From Goleter apudmare HA4340-LM2 (GTDB taxonomy: Bacteria; Cyanobacteriota; Cyanobacteriia; Cyanobacteriales; Nostocaceae): a stretch of DNA of 64,000 nucleotides. Made by a program: the position numbers and the translations under genes. Numbering within the stretch: position 1 is the stretch's first letter; the number at the start of each line of letters is the position of its first letter. The notes under the pieces were generated by a model. That model made no database searches. It saw only the letters and a program-made list of their open reading frames with translations, and was not told the origin of the DNA. This document shows positions 26,743 through 35,560 of the stretch, in pieces. The stretch covers positions 48,785 to 112,784 of the forward strand of contig JAHHHF010000088.1 in the NCBI GenBank assembly GCA_019359495.1. The letters are read 5' to 3'.

Positions 26743-27870
26743 TTAGCTTTCCTTTGGTAGTCGGACTGTAAACACACTACCCTGACCTAGTTCAGAAGTG
26801 ACATCAATTTTGCCGCCATGCGCTTCTATAATTCGGCTGGATAGGTGTAGTCCCAAGCCACTACCAGAACGTTTATTTCTGCCTTGGCGGAAGCGCTCAA
26901 AAATAGTTGATTGGTCTTCGGGTGCAATACCATATCCTGTGTCTTCAACTTCAATTATGATCCAATCTTGATTTGTAGGATTTCCTGACTGTTCAAAAAT
27001 CCGAATTTTTATACCTCCTGTATCCGTAAACTTGATGGCATTGCCGATCAAATTATTTAAAACTCGGCGAAATTCTAATTGATCGCCCATCAAGACACCT
27101 GCTGTTTCTCCTTGTGCTTCTAACTGATGAACATCTAATTTGAGAGTTAAATTTTTCTCACTAGCGAGTGGATATAGTTCGCTCACTACTTCTTGAGCTA
27201 TTGCACCCAGATTGCAACTTTCCCAATTTAATGTCTTTTTACCCGCCTCGAAGCGAGAGACTTCTAAGAGGGTGTTGACCATTTGTGTCAAATTTTGGTT
27301 ACTGCGAATCATGACATTAATGGCTTGCTTCATTTCTGGTGAAATCTTGCAGAAGGTTTCCTCCAAAAATAAAGTGAGCATCCGATCAGATGCTACTAAA
27401 GGAGTTCGCAAATCGTGAGTTAGGCGTGAAACAAAGTCTTCTCGCTGGCGTGTCATCTTTTGTTGTTCATCGAGACTATGTTTCAGGCGTAAAAGCGATC
27501 GCACTCTTGCCAGTAGTTCATCAGTATCAAATGGCTTACGAATAAAATCGTCAGCACCAGCATCTAAACCTTCGACAACGCTTGATTCATGAAAAGCCGT
27601 GATCAGCAAAATCGGAATGTAGCTTTTAATCTCAGGGTTATTGCGAATTCGGCGTGTGACTTCATATCCATCCATCCCTGGCATCATCACATCGAGCAGA
27701 ATCAAATCAGGTGGAGATTGGACAACCTGCTCTAGAGCTGCTATGCCGTTTTCTACTAGATCAACCTCATAGCCCTCACTCTCTAAAATTGTTTGTACCA
27801 AAATGAGATTGTCTTTTGTATCATCAACGGCAAGAATATGATCTATTTTAAATTTTTCCACAACAGACAT
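26743..27870 (-). CDS. Hybrid histidine kinase with N-terminal receiver
   Basis: 375 residues: receiver (about 10-125; ILAVDDTKDN, Asp in LILLDVMMPGMDGYE, Lys in FIRKPFD), then HisKA with H-box FVSRLTHDLRTPLVAS, then HATPase_c with N-box RVLNNLIGNAIKFTD, G1 DTGYGIAP and G2 RSGSGLGLHLS. The receiver comes first, so it probably regulates the attached kinase on receiving phosphate from another kinase. No sensor domain or membrane helix: a cytoplasmic relay protein. It starts 27 nt after the stop of the preceding gene (27898-29232), which has the same architecture; the two are clearly cotranscribed and may be tandem paralogues. Confidence 0.92.
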   Translation of the reverse strand: MSVVEKFKIDHILAVDDTKDNLILVQTILESEGYEVDLVENGIAALEQVVQSPPDLILLDVMMPGMDGYEVTRRIRNNPEIKSYIPILLITAFHESSVVEGLDAGADDFIRKPFDTDELLARVRSLLRLKHSLDEQQKMTRQREDFVSRLTHDLRTPLVASDRMLTLFLEETFCKISPEMKQAINVMIRSNQNLTQMVNTLLEVSRFEAGKKTLNWESCNLGAIAQEVVSELYPLASEKNLTLKLDVHQLEAQGETAGVLMGDQLEFRRVLNNLIGNAIKFTDTGGIKIRIFEQSGNPTNQDWIIIEVEDTGYGIAPEDQSTIFERFRQGRNKRSGSGLGLHLSSRIIEAHGGKIDVTSELGQGSVFTVRLPKES

Positions 27871-27897
27871 GATGTATCAACTTTTTAGAGATTAGTT

Positions 27898-29232
27898 TTA
27901 GCGTTTGAGGTGAGGATAACTTATTGCTGCTTTACTAGATTGAGTATGAAACTGATGGGGATTCTGAGTAGAACACATAATTTCATCACTATCTAAATAT
28001 AAACTCGGTGTATCGCCCACTGTATTTGGTAATGTAATTTGACGTGGTAATTCAATCCTAAACATAGAACCAACCCCCAATTGGCTTTCGAGAATTATTT
28101 TGCCACCCATCATTCGCACTAGAGCATCGGTAATTGCTAAACCTAGACCTGTGCCAGGATATTTGCGGGTGATACTTTGATCGACTTGTCGAAAAGCTTC
28201 AAAAATATGTTTAAAATCTTTAGGAGCTATACCAATACCTGTATCTCGAACTGCGATCGCTACTCGATTACCAGGAATTTCTGTTATTTCTACCCAAACC
28301 TCACCAGCTTCTGTAAACTTAATGGCGTTGGAGAGTAAATTCACTAAAATTTGTCGTACCCGCACTGAGTCATTAAATACCAAAGGGTTTTCTAAGTCTG
28401 TATGCACTAGCAAAGACAGTTGTTTGGACTCAAATAAAGAATGCATTTCAGCGACGGTACTATTAATTACTTTTGATAAATCAAATAATTCTGGTTTTAA
28501 CTCTAATCTGCCTGCATCTAATCGAGAAAAGTCGAGAACTTCGTTTAACAACATCAGTAAATGCTTACCATTGTTGAGGATACGCTCTACCATATCTGTT
28601 TGCTGATTGCTCAGTTGACCGAATTTAGGACGCAACAAAATTTGTGAAAAACCAATAATCGCGTTCATTGGCGTCCGCAACTCGTGGGACATGGTGGCTA
28701 AAAACTGCGACTTTAACCTTGAGGCCTCCAGTAACTTTAAGTTTTGTAATTGAATCTGTTGTCTTTGTCTTTCTAGTTCTTGGTTTTTACGAATCAGTAA
28801 TTCATGGCTTTCTCTCAGCTGCTGGTCTGCTAAAACTACTTGCATTTCTGCACGATGTACCCGCACTGCATGTCGCAAAACTTGAGCTAGGGTTTCTGAA
28901 GATACTCTAGATTTAGAGAGATAGTCTGTAGCGCCAGCTTTCATCAACTCAACAGCAATTTGTTCATCTCCTTGTCCAGTCAGGACTACTAGTGGAACTT
29001 TAATTTCTGAAGAGCGTAGCTTGTGGATGAGAGTCAAACCATCCTGATCTGGCAAACGATAGTCGAGGAAAACGCAGTCATAATTAGTATTTGCGAGAGC
29101 AGAAATGGCATCATGGCCATTAACAACCTCTGACAATTCCATTTGCACGCCTGCCTTAGTCAAGGCATGACGAACTGCCATGCGGTCTACTTCATCGTCG
29201 TCTACAACCAAAATATTCAGCGTCTCTTCCAT
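27898..29232 (-). CDS. Hybrid histidine kinase with N-terminal receiver and coiled coil
   Basis: 444 residues: receiver (about 6-120; ILVVDDDEVDRMA, Asp in CVFLDYRLPDQDG, Lys in YLSKSR), a Gln/Arg-rich coiled coil (about 125-170), HisKA H-box LATMSHELRTPMNAIIG, and HATPase_c with N-box LVNLLSNAIKFTE, G1 DTGIGIAP and G2 GTGLGLAITD. A Ser-rich C-terminal tail of about 50 residues follows the kinase. It lacks any sensor domain and so must be driven through its receiver or the coiled coil. It lies 100 bp after the Rcp-like regulator and 27 bp before the next hybrid kinase in one series. Confidence 0.92.
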   Translation of the reverse strand: MEETLNILVVDDDEVDRMAVRHALTKAGVQMELSEVVNGHDAISALANTNYDCVFLDYRLPDQDGLTLIHKLRSSEIKVPLVVLTGQGDEQIAVELMKAGATDYLSKSRVSSETLAQVLRHAVRVHRAEMQVVLADQQLRESHELLIRKNQELERQRQQIQLQNLKLLEASRLKSQFLATMSHELRTPMNAIIGFSQILLRPKFGQLSNQQTDMVERILNNGKHLLMLLNEVLDFSRLDAGRLELKPELFDLSKVINSTVAEMHSLFESKQLSLLVHTDLENPLVFNDSVRVRQILVNLLSNAIKFTEAGEVWVEITEIPGNRVAIAVRDTGIGIAPKDFKHIFEAFRQVDQSITRKYPGTGLGLAITDALVRMMGGKIILESQLGVGSMFRIELPRQITLPNTVGDTPSLYLDSDEIMCSTQNPHQFHTQSSKAAISYPHLKR

Positions 29233-29331
29233 CGGCTTTTGTTTTCGCTGTCAAATACAGGCTGATGTGTAACATTACTCTGTTCAAAGTATCCAACTAA
29301 AAAGGGTATTCAGAACACAGAACTTAGTTGA

Positions 29332-29763
29332 CTATGGTAGTTCACAAAGTATCCAATACTTATTGAGTACTGCCATCATTTCTAAAAAATTAGCAAAAGT
29401 CATAGGCTTGAGAATGTAGCCTGCGACATTTAAATTGTATGCTTCCACTCGGTCTTGATCCTGGTTGGAAGTCGTCATTACCACTACAGGGATGGTTCGC
29501 AATTGTGGGTCTGACCTTAATTCTTGGAGGAATTCGATCCCGCCCATCTTTGGCATATTCAAATCCAGCAAGACTAGGCGGCGTTCCGCAGGAATCTTAG
29601 CTGGCTGACCGTCTTCTCCACGGAGTATTGCTAGAGCTTCTAAGCCATTGCTTGCCAAATAAAGTGGATTGGTAATATTAACTTTTTTGAATGCCCGCTT
29701 GACATTCATGACATCGACTTCATCATCCTCCACTAACAGTATGTTAATCACTCTTGACGTCAT
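29332..29763 (-). CDS. Rcp1-like response regulator
   Basis: 143 residues forming one receiver of the Rcp1 type: INILLVEDDEVD, the long loop GEDGQPAKIPAERR typical of Rcp proteins, phospho-acceptor Asp in LVLLDLNMPKMGG, Thr in VVVMTTSNQDQD and Lys in YILKPMTF. Rcp1 proteins take phosphate from phytochrome-type kinases. I use ATG 29763, preceded by AAGGAA, instead of an upstream codon at 29835 that would add an unrelated hydrophobic stretch. The kinase with the matching phytochrome-like H-box lies directly upstream (30044-31309), and two receiver-kinases follow, suggesting a multistep relay. Confidence 0.92.
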   Translation of the reverse strand: MTSRVINILLVEDDEVDVMNVKRAFKKVNITNPLYLASNGLEALAILRGEDGQPAKIPAERRLVLLDLNMPKMGGIEFLQELRSDPQLRTIPVVVMTTSNQDQDRVEAYNLNVAGYILKPMTFANFLEMMAVLNKYWILCELP

Positions 29764-30043
29764 TTCCTTAAGTTGAATTCGGGCTGTTGCATCTTCAATT
29801 TGCTGAACTGACGAGAGTAGGAACACCAATACCACTGACCGTTAATGGCTAATTGTTCATGTTCTCATGATCAATGCCTCGAAAGTCATTAGCCACCCAG
29901 AAGCCCAAGTAGAGGGTAGCTATCCACAGTAAAATAAAATACTTATTAGACTTAAAACAATTGTAAATGACTAGTTACCTTGTCGTCCTCAGCCATTGGT
30001 GAGAGTTGCACACAGGCAGTTTTTACCATAAGCTTGAGAAAAT

Positions 30044-31309
30044 TTACCCGTCAGGGTGCTTAGGCCAGGTAAAGCGAAAAGTGCTTCCTGTACCTAAGAA
30101 GGATTCCAAAGTGATTGTACCTCCTGCTGTTTCAACTATTTTCTTGACGATCGCCAAACCAATGCCAGTATTTTCTCTATGATCGCGGGATTCTAGAGTT
30201 TGAAAGATTACAAAGATTTTATCATGATACTCAGGGGCAATACCAGGGCCATCATCTGCTACGGCAAATTCGTACCACATGCCCTGGTCTTGTACGGAGA
30301 TTTTGACATTTCCTCCAGGTTGTGAATGATGTTGAATGGCATTACCAATCAAGTTGGCAAATACCTGTTGTAAAAGTAATCGCTTGGTTCTGAGGGTGGG
30401 CATTCCTGGAGGGATGTCGATGACGAAGGTGGGTGGTGGTTGCAGGGAATCAATTACTTCCTGGAGTAATACACCAACATTCACTAACGAAGATTCTGTG
30501 TGGATACGCCCGACTCGTGAATACTCTAGTAGACCGTTGATTAATGCTTCCATGCGGCGGACTCGTCCCCGCAACAAATGCATTTGGTGTTGGTTGTCTG
30601 GTGGTAATTGATCGCCGAGGTCTTCTTCTAACCATTCTGAGAGACTAGCGATCGCTCTTAGAGGTGCTTTGAGATCATGGGAGGCGATATAGGCAAATTG
30701 ATCGAGTTCTTGATTCCGCTTTTGTAAGATGGCGGTCGTTTGTGCCAAAATTTTATTTAAGTGTGTTAGTTCTTCTGCCCGTTGTTGCAGAGTGAGTTCT
30801 GCTTGTTGACGTTGATTAATATTAACCTCTAACTCTACCTGAGTATTCTGTTGCTGTTGGTAAATTGAGGCTGCTAACTGTGTTGTTTTTTGAGTGTTTA
30901 GTTGCTCATTTTCTGCTGATTGAATCTTACTCTCATTCACATAATTACCTTTGAGGATGAGCAAAATAGTTTGCCCCTGTTCATCTTTAATAGGACGGAT
31001 CACAAAATTGCAACTGGCAACACTATGATCAGCAGCCAAAACATCAGCCGTAAATTTAATGAATTCATCTGTCGCCGCCTGGGCGATCGCTTCTTTAACT
31101 TTTGCCTGATTTTCTTTTGAGATTGACCACCAATGAGCCTCCCAACAGGGAAGACCAACTACTTCTTGGCTTGTCAGTCCACCAAAGTCTAACGCCGACT
31201 GATTGATTTCTATGAGAATGCCATGATGTTGCATTAATCCCATAAATTCAAATTCTTGGGTGCGCCATCCTATTTTTATATCAGCTTTGGCGGGTTCTAA
31301 CTTGTTCAT
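30044..31309 (-). CDS. PAS-containing histidine kinase, phytochrome-type H-box
   Basis: About 421 residues: an N-terminal PAS-like domain (about 12-125; MQHHGILIEINQSALDFGG), a Gln-rich coiled coil (about 140-200), HisKA with FAYIASHDLKAPLRAI, the H-box form found in cyanobacterial phytochromes and their relatives, and HATPase_c with N-box FANLIGNAIQHH, G1 DDGPGIAP and G2 NTGIGLAIV. No GAF or PHY domain, so it does not itself bind a bilin in the usual way. I place the start at 31309 (MNKLEPAKAD); an alternative TTG at 31387 has a GGAGG in front and would add 26 mostly hydrophobic residues. It is probably the first gene of the relay series. Confidence 0.85.
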   Translation of the reverse strand: MNKLEPAKADIKIGWRTQEFEFMGLMQHHGILIEINQSALDFGGLTSQEVVGLPCWEAHWWSISKENQAKVKEAIAQAATDEFIKFTADVLAADHSVASCNFVIRPIKDEQGQTILLILKGNYVNESKIQSAENEQLNTQKTTQLAASIYQQQQNTQVELEVNINQRQQAELTLQQRAEELTHLNKILAQTTAILQKRNQELDQFAYIASHDLKAPLRAIASLSEWLEEDLGDQLPPDNQHQMHLLRGRVRRMEALINGLLEYSRVGRIHTESSLVNVGVLLQEVIDSLQPPPTFVIDIPPGMPTLRTKRLLLQQVFANLIGNAIQHHSQPGGNVKISVQDQGMWYEFAVADDGPGIAPEYHDKIFVIFQTLESRDHRENTGIGLAIVKKIVETAGGTITLESFLGTGSTFRFTWPKHPDG

Positions 31310-31621
31310 TGCTATCAGCTGTTTTTCCAAGCTTAATATAAAGATGCGACTAAACACTAATGAGTTGTTACTTTTGGTAAATATCAATTACCTCCAAAGT
31401 TGGAGTTCGTATCAATATTTCATGCTTTTTTGCATAATAACCATATATCTACGGCCAGATATTTACATGCCTACAGCACGAAAAAAAGGTAGAAATGTTA
31501 TCTCTATCGGTGGATGCAAACTCACTCAAACATCATCTATCTTTGGTTTGGGAAAATCAGTTTAGCTTGTAAAAAAGGTCATAGTTTGAAGGATGCAATC
31601 GGCAATAGGGTGAGTGTAGCA

Positions 31622-32344
31622 ATGAGTGAAATCAGTATTGTTTTAATTGAAGATCATGATTTAACACGCATGGGACTACGGGCTGCACTACAGTCCCACA
31701 GTGGATTGCGAGTGATCGGTGAGGCAGCAAATGCCACTCAGGGGCTAAAACTTTTAGAGACGGCTAAACCAGATGTAGCGGTGGTAGATATTGGTTTGCC
31801 TGATATGGACGGCATTGAACTCACCCGCAAGTTTAAACGGCATCAGGCAGAAACAGGGCAATTCACCACAAAAGTTTTAATTTTGACAATGGATCACACG
31901 GAGGATGCCGTACTCGCTGCTTTTGCAGCCGGGGCAGACTCTTATTACATGAAAGAGACAAGTATTAATAAGTTAACAGAGGCAATACAAGCAACTTACA
32001 CAGGTAACTCTTGGATTGATCCGGCGATCGCCAATGTGGTACTACGAAAGATGCGCCTAGGCTTCCCTGGTGAGTCTAAAACCAATGATCAGCCAAAAAC
32101 TGTGAAAATTGAAGCCCTAGCCAGTGAGTATGAGCAAGTTTTAGAAACCTATCCCCTGACTCAACGGGAACTAGAAATTCTGGAGTTGATTGTTGCTGGG
32201 TGTAGCAATGGACAAATTGCGGAGAAACTCTACATTACCGTTGGTACAGTTAAAACCCATGTACGTAACATCTTGAATAAACTCTGTGCCGATGACCGTA
32301 CCCAAGCGGCTGTTCGCGCCCTACGTTCTGGGTTAGTGGCTTAA
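31622..32344 (+). CDS. NarL/FixJ-type response regulator with LuxR DNA-binding domain
   Basis: 240 residues. The receiver (about 5-125) shows VLIEDHDLTRMG, phospho-acceptor Asp in VAVVDIGLPDMDGIE, and Lys in YYMKETS. The output domain (about 170-240) has LTQRELEILELIVAGCSNG and the recognition helix LYITVGTVKTHVRNILNKL. It should bind DNA as a phosphorylated dimer. ATG 31622 is used; an upstream frame from 31514 would add 36 residues unlike any receiver. It is divergent from the PAS kinase gene, with about 310 bp between them, so it is the likely transcriptional output of the adjacent kinases. Confidence 0.92.
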   Translation: MSEISIVLIEDHDLTRMGLRAALQSHSGLRVIGEAANATQGLKLLETAKPDVAVVDIGLPDMDGIELTRKFKRHQAETGQFTTKVLILTMDHTEDAVLAAFAAGADSYYMKETSINKLTEAIQATYTGNSWIDPAIANVVLRKMRLGFPGESKTNDQPKTVKIEALASEYEQVLETYPLTQRELEILELIVAGCSNGQIAEKLYITVGTVKTHVRNILNKLCADDRTQAAVRALRSGLVA

Positions 32345-32453
32345 TGGGGCATTGGGAGATGAGGAAAATAATACTTGACCTTGGACCCTTGAGTACAAAC
32401 GCGTAGACGCTGGTAGAGCGGCTTCTCGTAAAAGTCTCCTGACCCTTGACAAA

Positions 32454-33818
32454 TCACCCCCATTTCTCCAGTAAACACCGAGCAATACGCCTGGCAGCAC
32501 CTGGTTTACCCATGCGCTGTATGCCGTTTTCTGCAATCATTTGTAAGCTGTCAGGATTACTGAATAGAGACTGTACCACTTGGGCAACCTGGATGGGCTG
32601 GTCTACTAAAATCAAAGATGAGCCTAAAAGACGGCTTTGGGCTTCTGCAAAGGCGGGGGTATATTGGGGGCCACGGCCAGGAATAGCGATCGCAGGTTTA
32701 CCTAAACCGACAAATTGTTCAGTTGCTGTTCCTGCCATAGTGATCGCTATATCCCCCAAATGCAAGCAATCATTGTATGCTTGTTGGGTCAGCATCAGAT
32801 AAGCATTTTTTTGCTTAAAAATTAAGGCATGAGGATCATTGAATGGGATGGGAGATTCTGAGTGAGGACGCCAACCCTGAATTTTTAAAGTTCGGCAGCA
32901 GGTGTTAATATCCAAACCAGCAGCGATCGCCCCTAAAAACAGCAATGTCCCAGAAGCGTGGGAAAGAGAATCTCGCTCTCGGAAACTAGCCATCAACGCA
33001 GACACAGCCACCATCATTATTTCCCAGTTCGTATACGCCTCAGGAGGACGGGAACCAGGAAGCAGTGTCACAATTAAAGGCCGAGCCATTTCTTGCTGCT
33101 GGAAATCCGCACTATAAAACTGTTTGGTGGGAAAGGTTGGTTCTAGAGCATCCATCATCGGATTCCCCAAATCACAAGCCGGAATTGGCCATTGTTTTAA
33201 AATTTTTGTCGTTAATGAGTCTCTGGGGAACACGGCTAAACAATGGCGACGACTCATCAACCATCTCTCCCAAGGATGATAAATCGAACCAGAAAAGTTT
33301 TCCCAACGCGCCCCTTTGGTTTTGCGTGTTAATACCCCAACTTCGTCTCGCACATAATATTCAGATTTTGCCGTACCGACAAAAGCATATTTAGCACCAC
33401 TGAAAGTTGCAAACAGCAGAGGTACAATATCTCCCACAGCTAAGATAGCGCTCTGATTACCTAATTGCTTTTGAGATTTGACCCAACGACGCACAGATTG
33501 AATCTGACTCCAAGTCAGTTGCACTAAACCACCACGAACATCTCTCACTAGTTGGCGGTTATCCATATAAATAAAACCACCAGAAGGCATGGCGCGTACA
33601 GAACCGATCACGGGAATCTTTAATTGTTGATAAGCACGTCCCTCACCCACAAGAGGTAACGCAAAAATCTCCGGTGGATTTGCTTGCTGCTGTAATTGCT
33701 CTAGAATACGGACAGCAATTATGTCTTCTCCATGACCATTACTTAAAACAAGTAACCGTAAACGAGAACTTGTAGATTTCGCCTCAGATTCTAAGGATAA
33801 CCGAGATGCATCACTCAT
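32454..33818 (-). CDS. Lipid-A-disaccharide synthase-related glycosyltransferase-fold protein
   Basis: 454 residues of a cyanobacteria-restricted family related to LpxB. Visible: LRLLVLSNGHGEDIIAVRIL with the HGED motif of the first Rossmann half, a middle QLTWSQIQSVRRW, LLPGSRPPEAYTNW as the start of the second half, and GDIAITMAGTATEQFVGLGKPAIAIPGRGPQYT, the nucleotide-sugar-binding end typical of GT-B enzymes. True LpxB makes lipid A disaccharide; the role of this divergent paralogue is unknown. No membrane helix. It is convergent with the NarL-type regulator and is preceded by about 290 bp of non-coding DNA with no element seen. Confidence 0.82.
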   Translation of the reverse strand: MSDASRLSLESEAKSTSSRLRLLVLSNGHGEDIIAVRILEQLQQQANPPEIFALPLVGEGRAYQQLKIPVIGSVRAMPSGGFIYMDNRQLVRDVRGGLVQLTWSQIQSVRRWVKSQKQLGNQSAILAVGDIVPLLFATFSGAKYAFVGTAKSEYYVRDEVGVLTRKTKGARWENFSGSIYHPWERWLMSRRHCLAVFPRDSLTTKILKQWPIPACDLGNPMMDALEPTFPTKQFYSADFQQQEMARPLIVTLLPGSRPPEAYTNWEIMMVAVSALMASFRERDSLSHASGTLLFLGAIAAGLDINTCCRTLKIQGWRPHSESPIPFNDPHALIFKQKNAYLMLTQQAYNDCLHLGDIAITMAGTATEQFVGLGKPAIAIPGRGPQYTPAFAEAQSRLLGSSLILVDQPIQVAQVVQSLFSNPDSLQMIAENGIQRMGKPGAARRIARCLLEKWG

Positions 33819-34115
33819 ATCGCCTCATGGTTCAGTTTGGCAACCGCGTACCTTGAGGTCGCAGCTGTTCTGGTTTTATCCACCTACACTAGTCAGACTT
33901 GCCATAAATGCTTGCATATTCACCCTGCAAAGGGCAAGTCTTTTTTGCAGCCCGACATCTTACACTACAGCAGGCAATGTTTTTATCCTATTTTAGTAGG
34001 TTTCAGCTTGCGTTCCTATCCCCGTGTGATCAGCAATCATCAACGCCTCAGGATTCTATAATCGGGGGTTGAGAGTGATAGTATGTTGTAGTCACTGCTC
34101 TAATCCTCACTGGTG

Positions 34116-34580
34116 ATGAACAAACCATTGGATGAAACGCTCTCTATAGAAATTTCAGAACGCATCAAAAGCAAAGCTAGTACACCGTTTGATAATGCCT
34201 ATAAAGCAGCACTAGCAACTGAAGGAGCGGTGTATGTCCAAGGCTTTTTGGTGTTTGCAGGTCAGCCATACCAACCCATTGAACACAGTTGGATTGAATT
34301 GGGAGATTCGATTATTGATCCCACTCTGCCCTACCTGCAAAAGAATCCCCAACAACTCTGGTATTTTGCAGCACAACGCCTAACTGTCAAGCAGCTAAAA
34401 GCAATCATCGAAGAATCCCAAGAAGATTATCCAGAAGATGATCCGCTACCAATCTATGGCGAGCCACCTTATGAGTATTATGGTGATGTCATATTGGGTG
34501 GTAACGATTACTTGGAAGTGTATAAAGCAGCAGAGGCTAAATCTAGAGAAATTAATGAATTCAATGCTGACAATAATTAA
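34116..34580 (+). CDS. Hypothetical protein, possibly transglutaminase-like fold (154 aa)
   Basis: After a short start (MNKPLDETLSIEISERIKS), TPFDNAYKAALATEGAVYVQG and QPIEHSWIELGDSIIDPTL follow. The spacing of a HSW with a downstream IIDPT is that of the His-Asp pair in transglutaminase/papain-like small proteins. The catalytic Cys that normally precedes the F-x-N-A segment is Pro here, so it would not be an active protease. The C-terminal half is acidic (EDYPEDDPLPIYGEPPYEYYG) and unusual. ATG 34116 is chosen; GTG 34113 is adjacent. The fold is an inference of low weight; the gene itself is likely real. Confidence 0.6.
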   Translation: MNKPLDETLSIEISERIKSKASTPFDNAYKAALATEGAVYVQGFLVFAGQPYQPIEHSWIELGDSIIDPTLPYLQKNPQQLWYFAAQRLTVKQLKAIIEESQEDYPEDDPLPIYGEPPYEYYGDVILGGNDYLEVYKAAEAKSREINEFNADNN

Positions 34581-34861
34581 TAATGTCAGTAGGTCGGCAC
34601 AAATAAAGCTAACTGATGAAAGTCGTCATTTGTCATTTGTAAGCCACTGCATTAGACGAGTTCCCCAGACTGTAGCAAGTGGTGTTATTTCTCAGGGTTT
34701 CAATTACATTTACGCTTCTTAAATCGTGCTGTATATTCCCAGCGACTTACTTAAATTCCTAGTGATCTAGTTAGGATTAGAAATGGGGAAGAGGAAACGG
34801 GAACGCGGGGAATAACTCGTGACTGTTGACAAATAACCAATAACAAATAACAAACACCCTT

Positions 34862-35257
34862 TTAATAAGATTTACCGTCACTACCAAAATATTCCCGATA
34901 TCTACAAATTTTATCTCCACGCACATCAAAGGAAACTGCTATCCGATTTTTATAAGGTTGGTCGAATAACATTCCTTCGTCCCGAAACTCAAAAACAACC
35001 GTGGTCTCATTGCTAGTCAAGCGGTCTAGAGTTAGTGAAAGTCCGCCTTGAAAAGATGCAGAAACATATTGAAAAAACTCATTGGCTCGGTCTTTTCCTT
35101 CATTCAACCCGTAGAACTTTCCGACGGGGAACCATAAGGTAAAATCTTCTGTGAGCATATCAAGAAAGCCTTGCCATTCTCCTGTCGCTAGACCATGCTG
35201 AAAATGCTCAAATGCTTGATGAGCAACTTTTAAAGTATTATCTGAATTTTGTGTCAT
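34862..35257 (-). CDS. SnoaL-like / NTF2-fold protein (131 aa)
   Basis: A small alpha+beta barrel protein of the SnoaL or ketosteroid-isomerase-like group: HQAFEHFQHGLATGEWQGFLDMLTEDFTLWFPVG at the N terminus, then DRANEFFQYVSASF and TTVVFEFRDEGMLF, ending ICRYREYFGSDGK. Family members act as isomerases, cyclases or dimerisation domains; catalytic residues vary too much to assign one. The start at 35257 is set by a GAGG six nt upstream; two other in-frame ATG/TTG codons (35263, 35269) lack such spacing. It is transcribed away from the Rieske oxygenase gene across a 300 bp divergent gap, without obvious relation to the downstream genes. Confidence 0.78.
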   Translation of the reverse strand: MTQNSDNTLKVAHQAFEHFQHGLATGEWQGFLDMLTEDFTLWFPVGKFYGLNEGKDRANEFFQYVSASFQGGLSLTLDRLTSNETTVVFEFRDEGMLFDQPYKNRIAVSFDVRGDKICRYREYFGSDGKSY

Positions 35258-35560
35258 TATCATCCTCAATTCTTTATATATGGCTCCTATTTGATTTTAG
35301 AAAATCGGTAACTCCAAATTCCCAACTTATCATAAGATTACCGCATGGTAGAAGTTGGTGATCTATTTATTTACTAACGATTTATGACTGCTATCTTAGT
35401 TTAAGCTCCATTATCCAATCATATCTGCAAGTATAAGAAATATCTATCCCTGGCTTGAAGATTTATCTGTTGTATTCAAATAGAAAGAAATAACCAGAGT
35501 TGAAAATCAGCTAAATAGCACTTCTTAGAATTTATTAAGTCACAACCCAAGGAAAATTTT

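Noticed and set aside
30044..31309. Bacteriophytochrome
   Set aside because: The H-box is of phytochrome type, but no GAF or PHY domain and no bilin-binding Cys region is seen.
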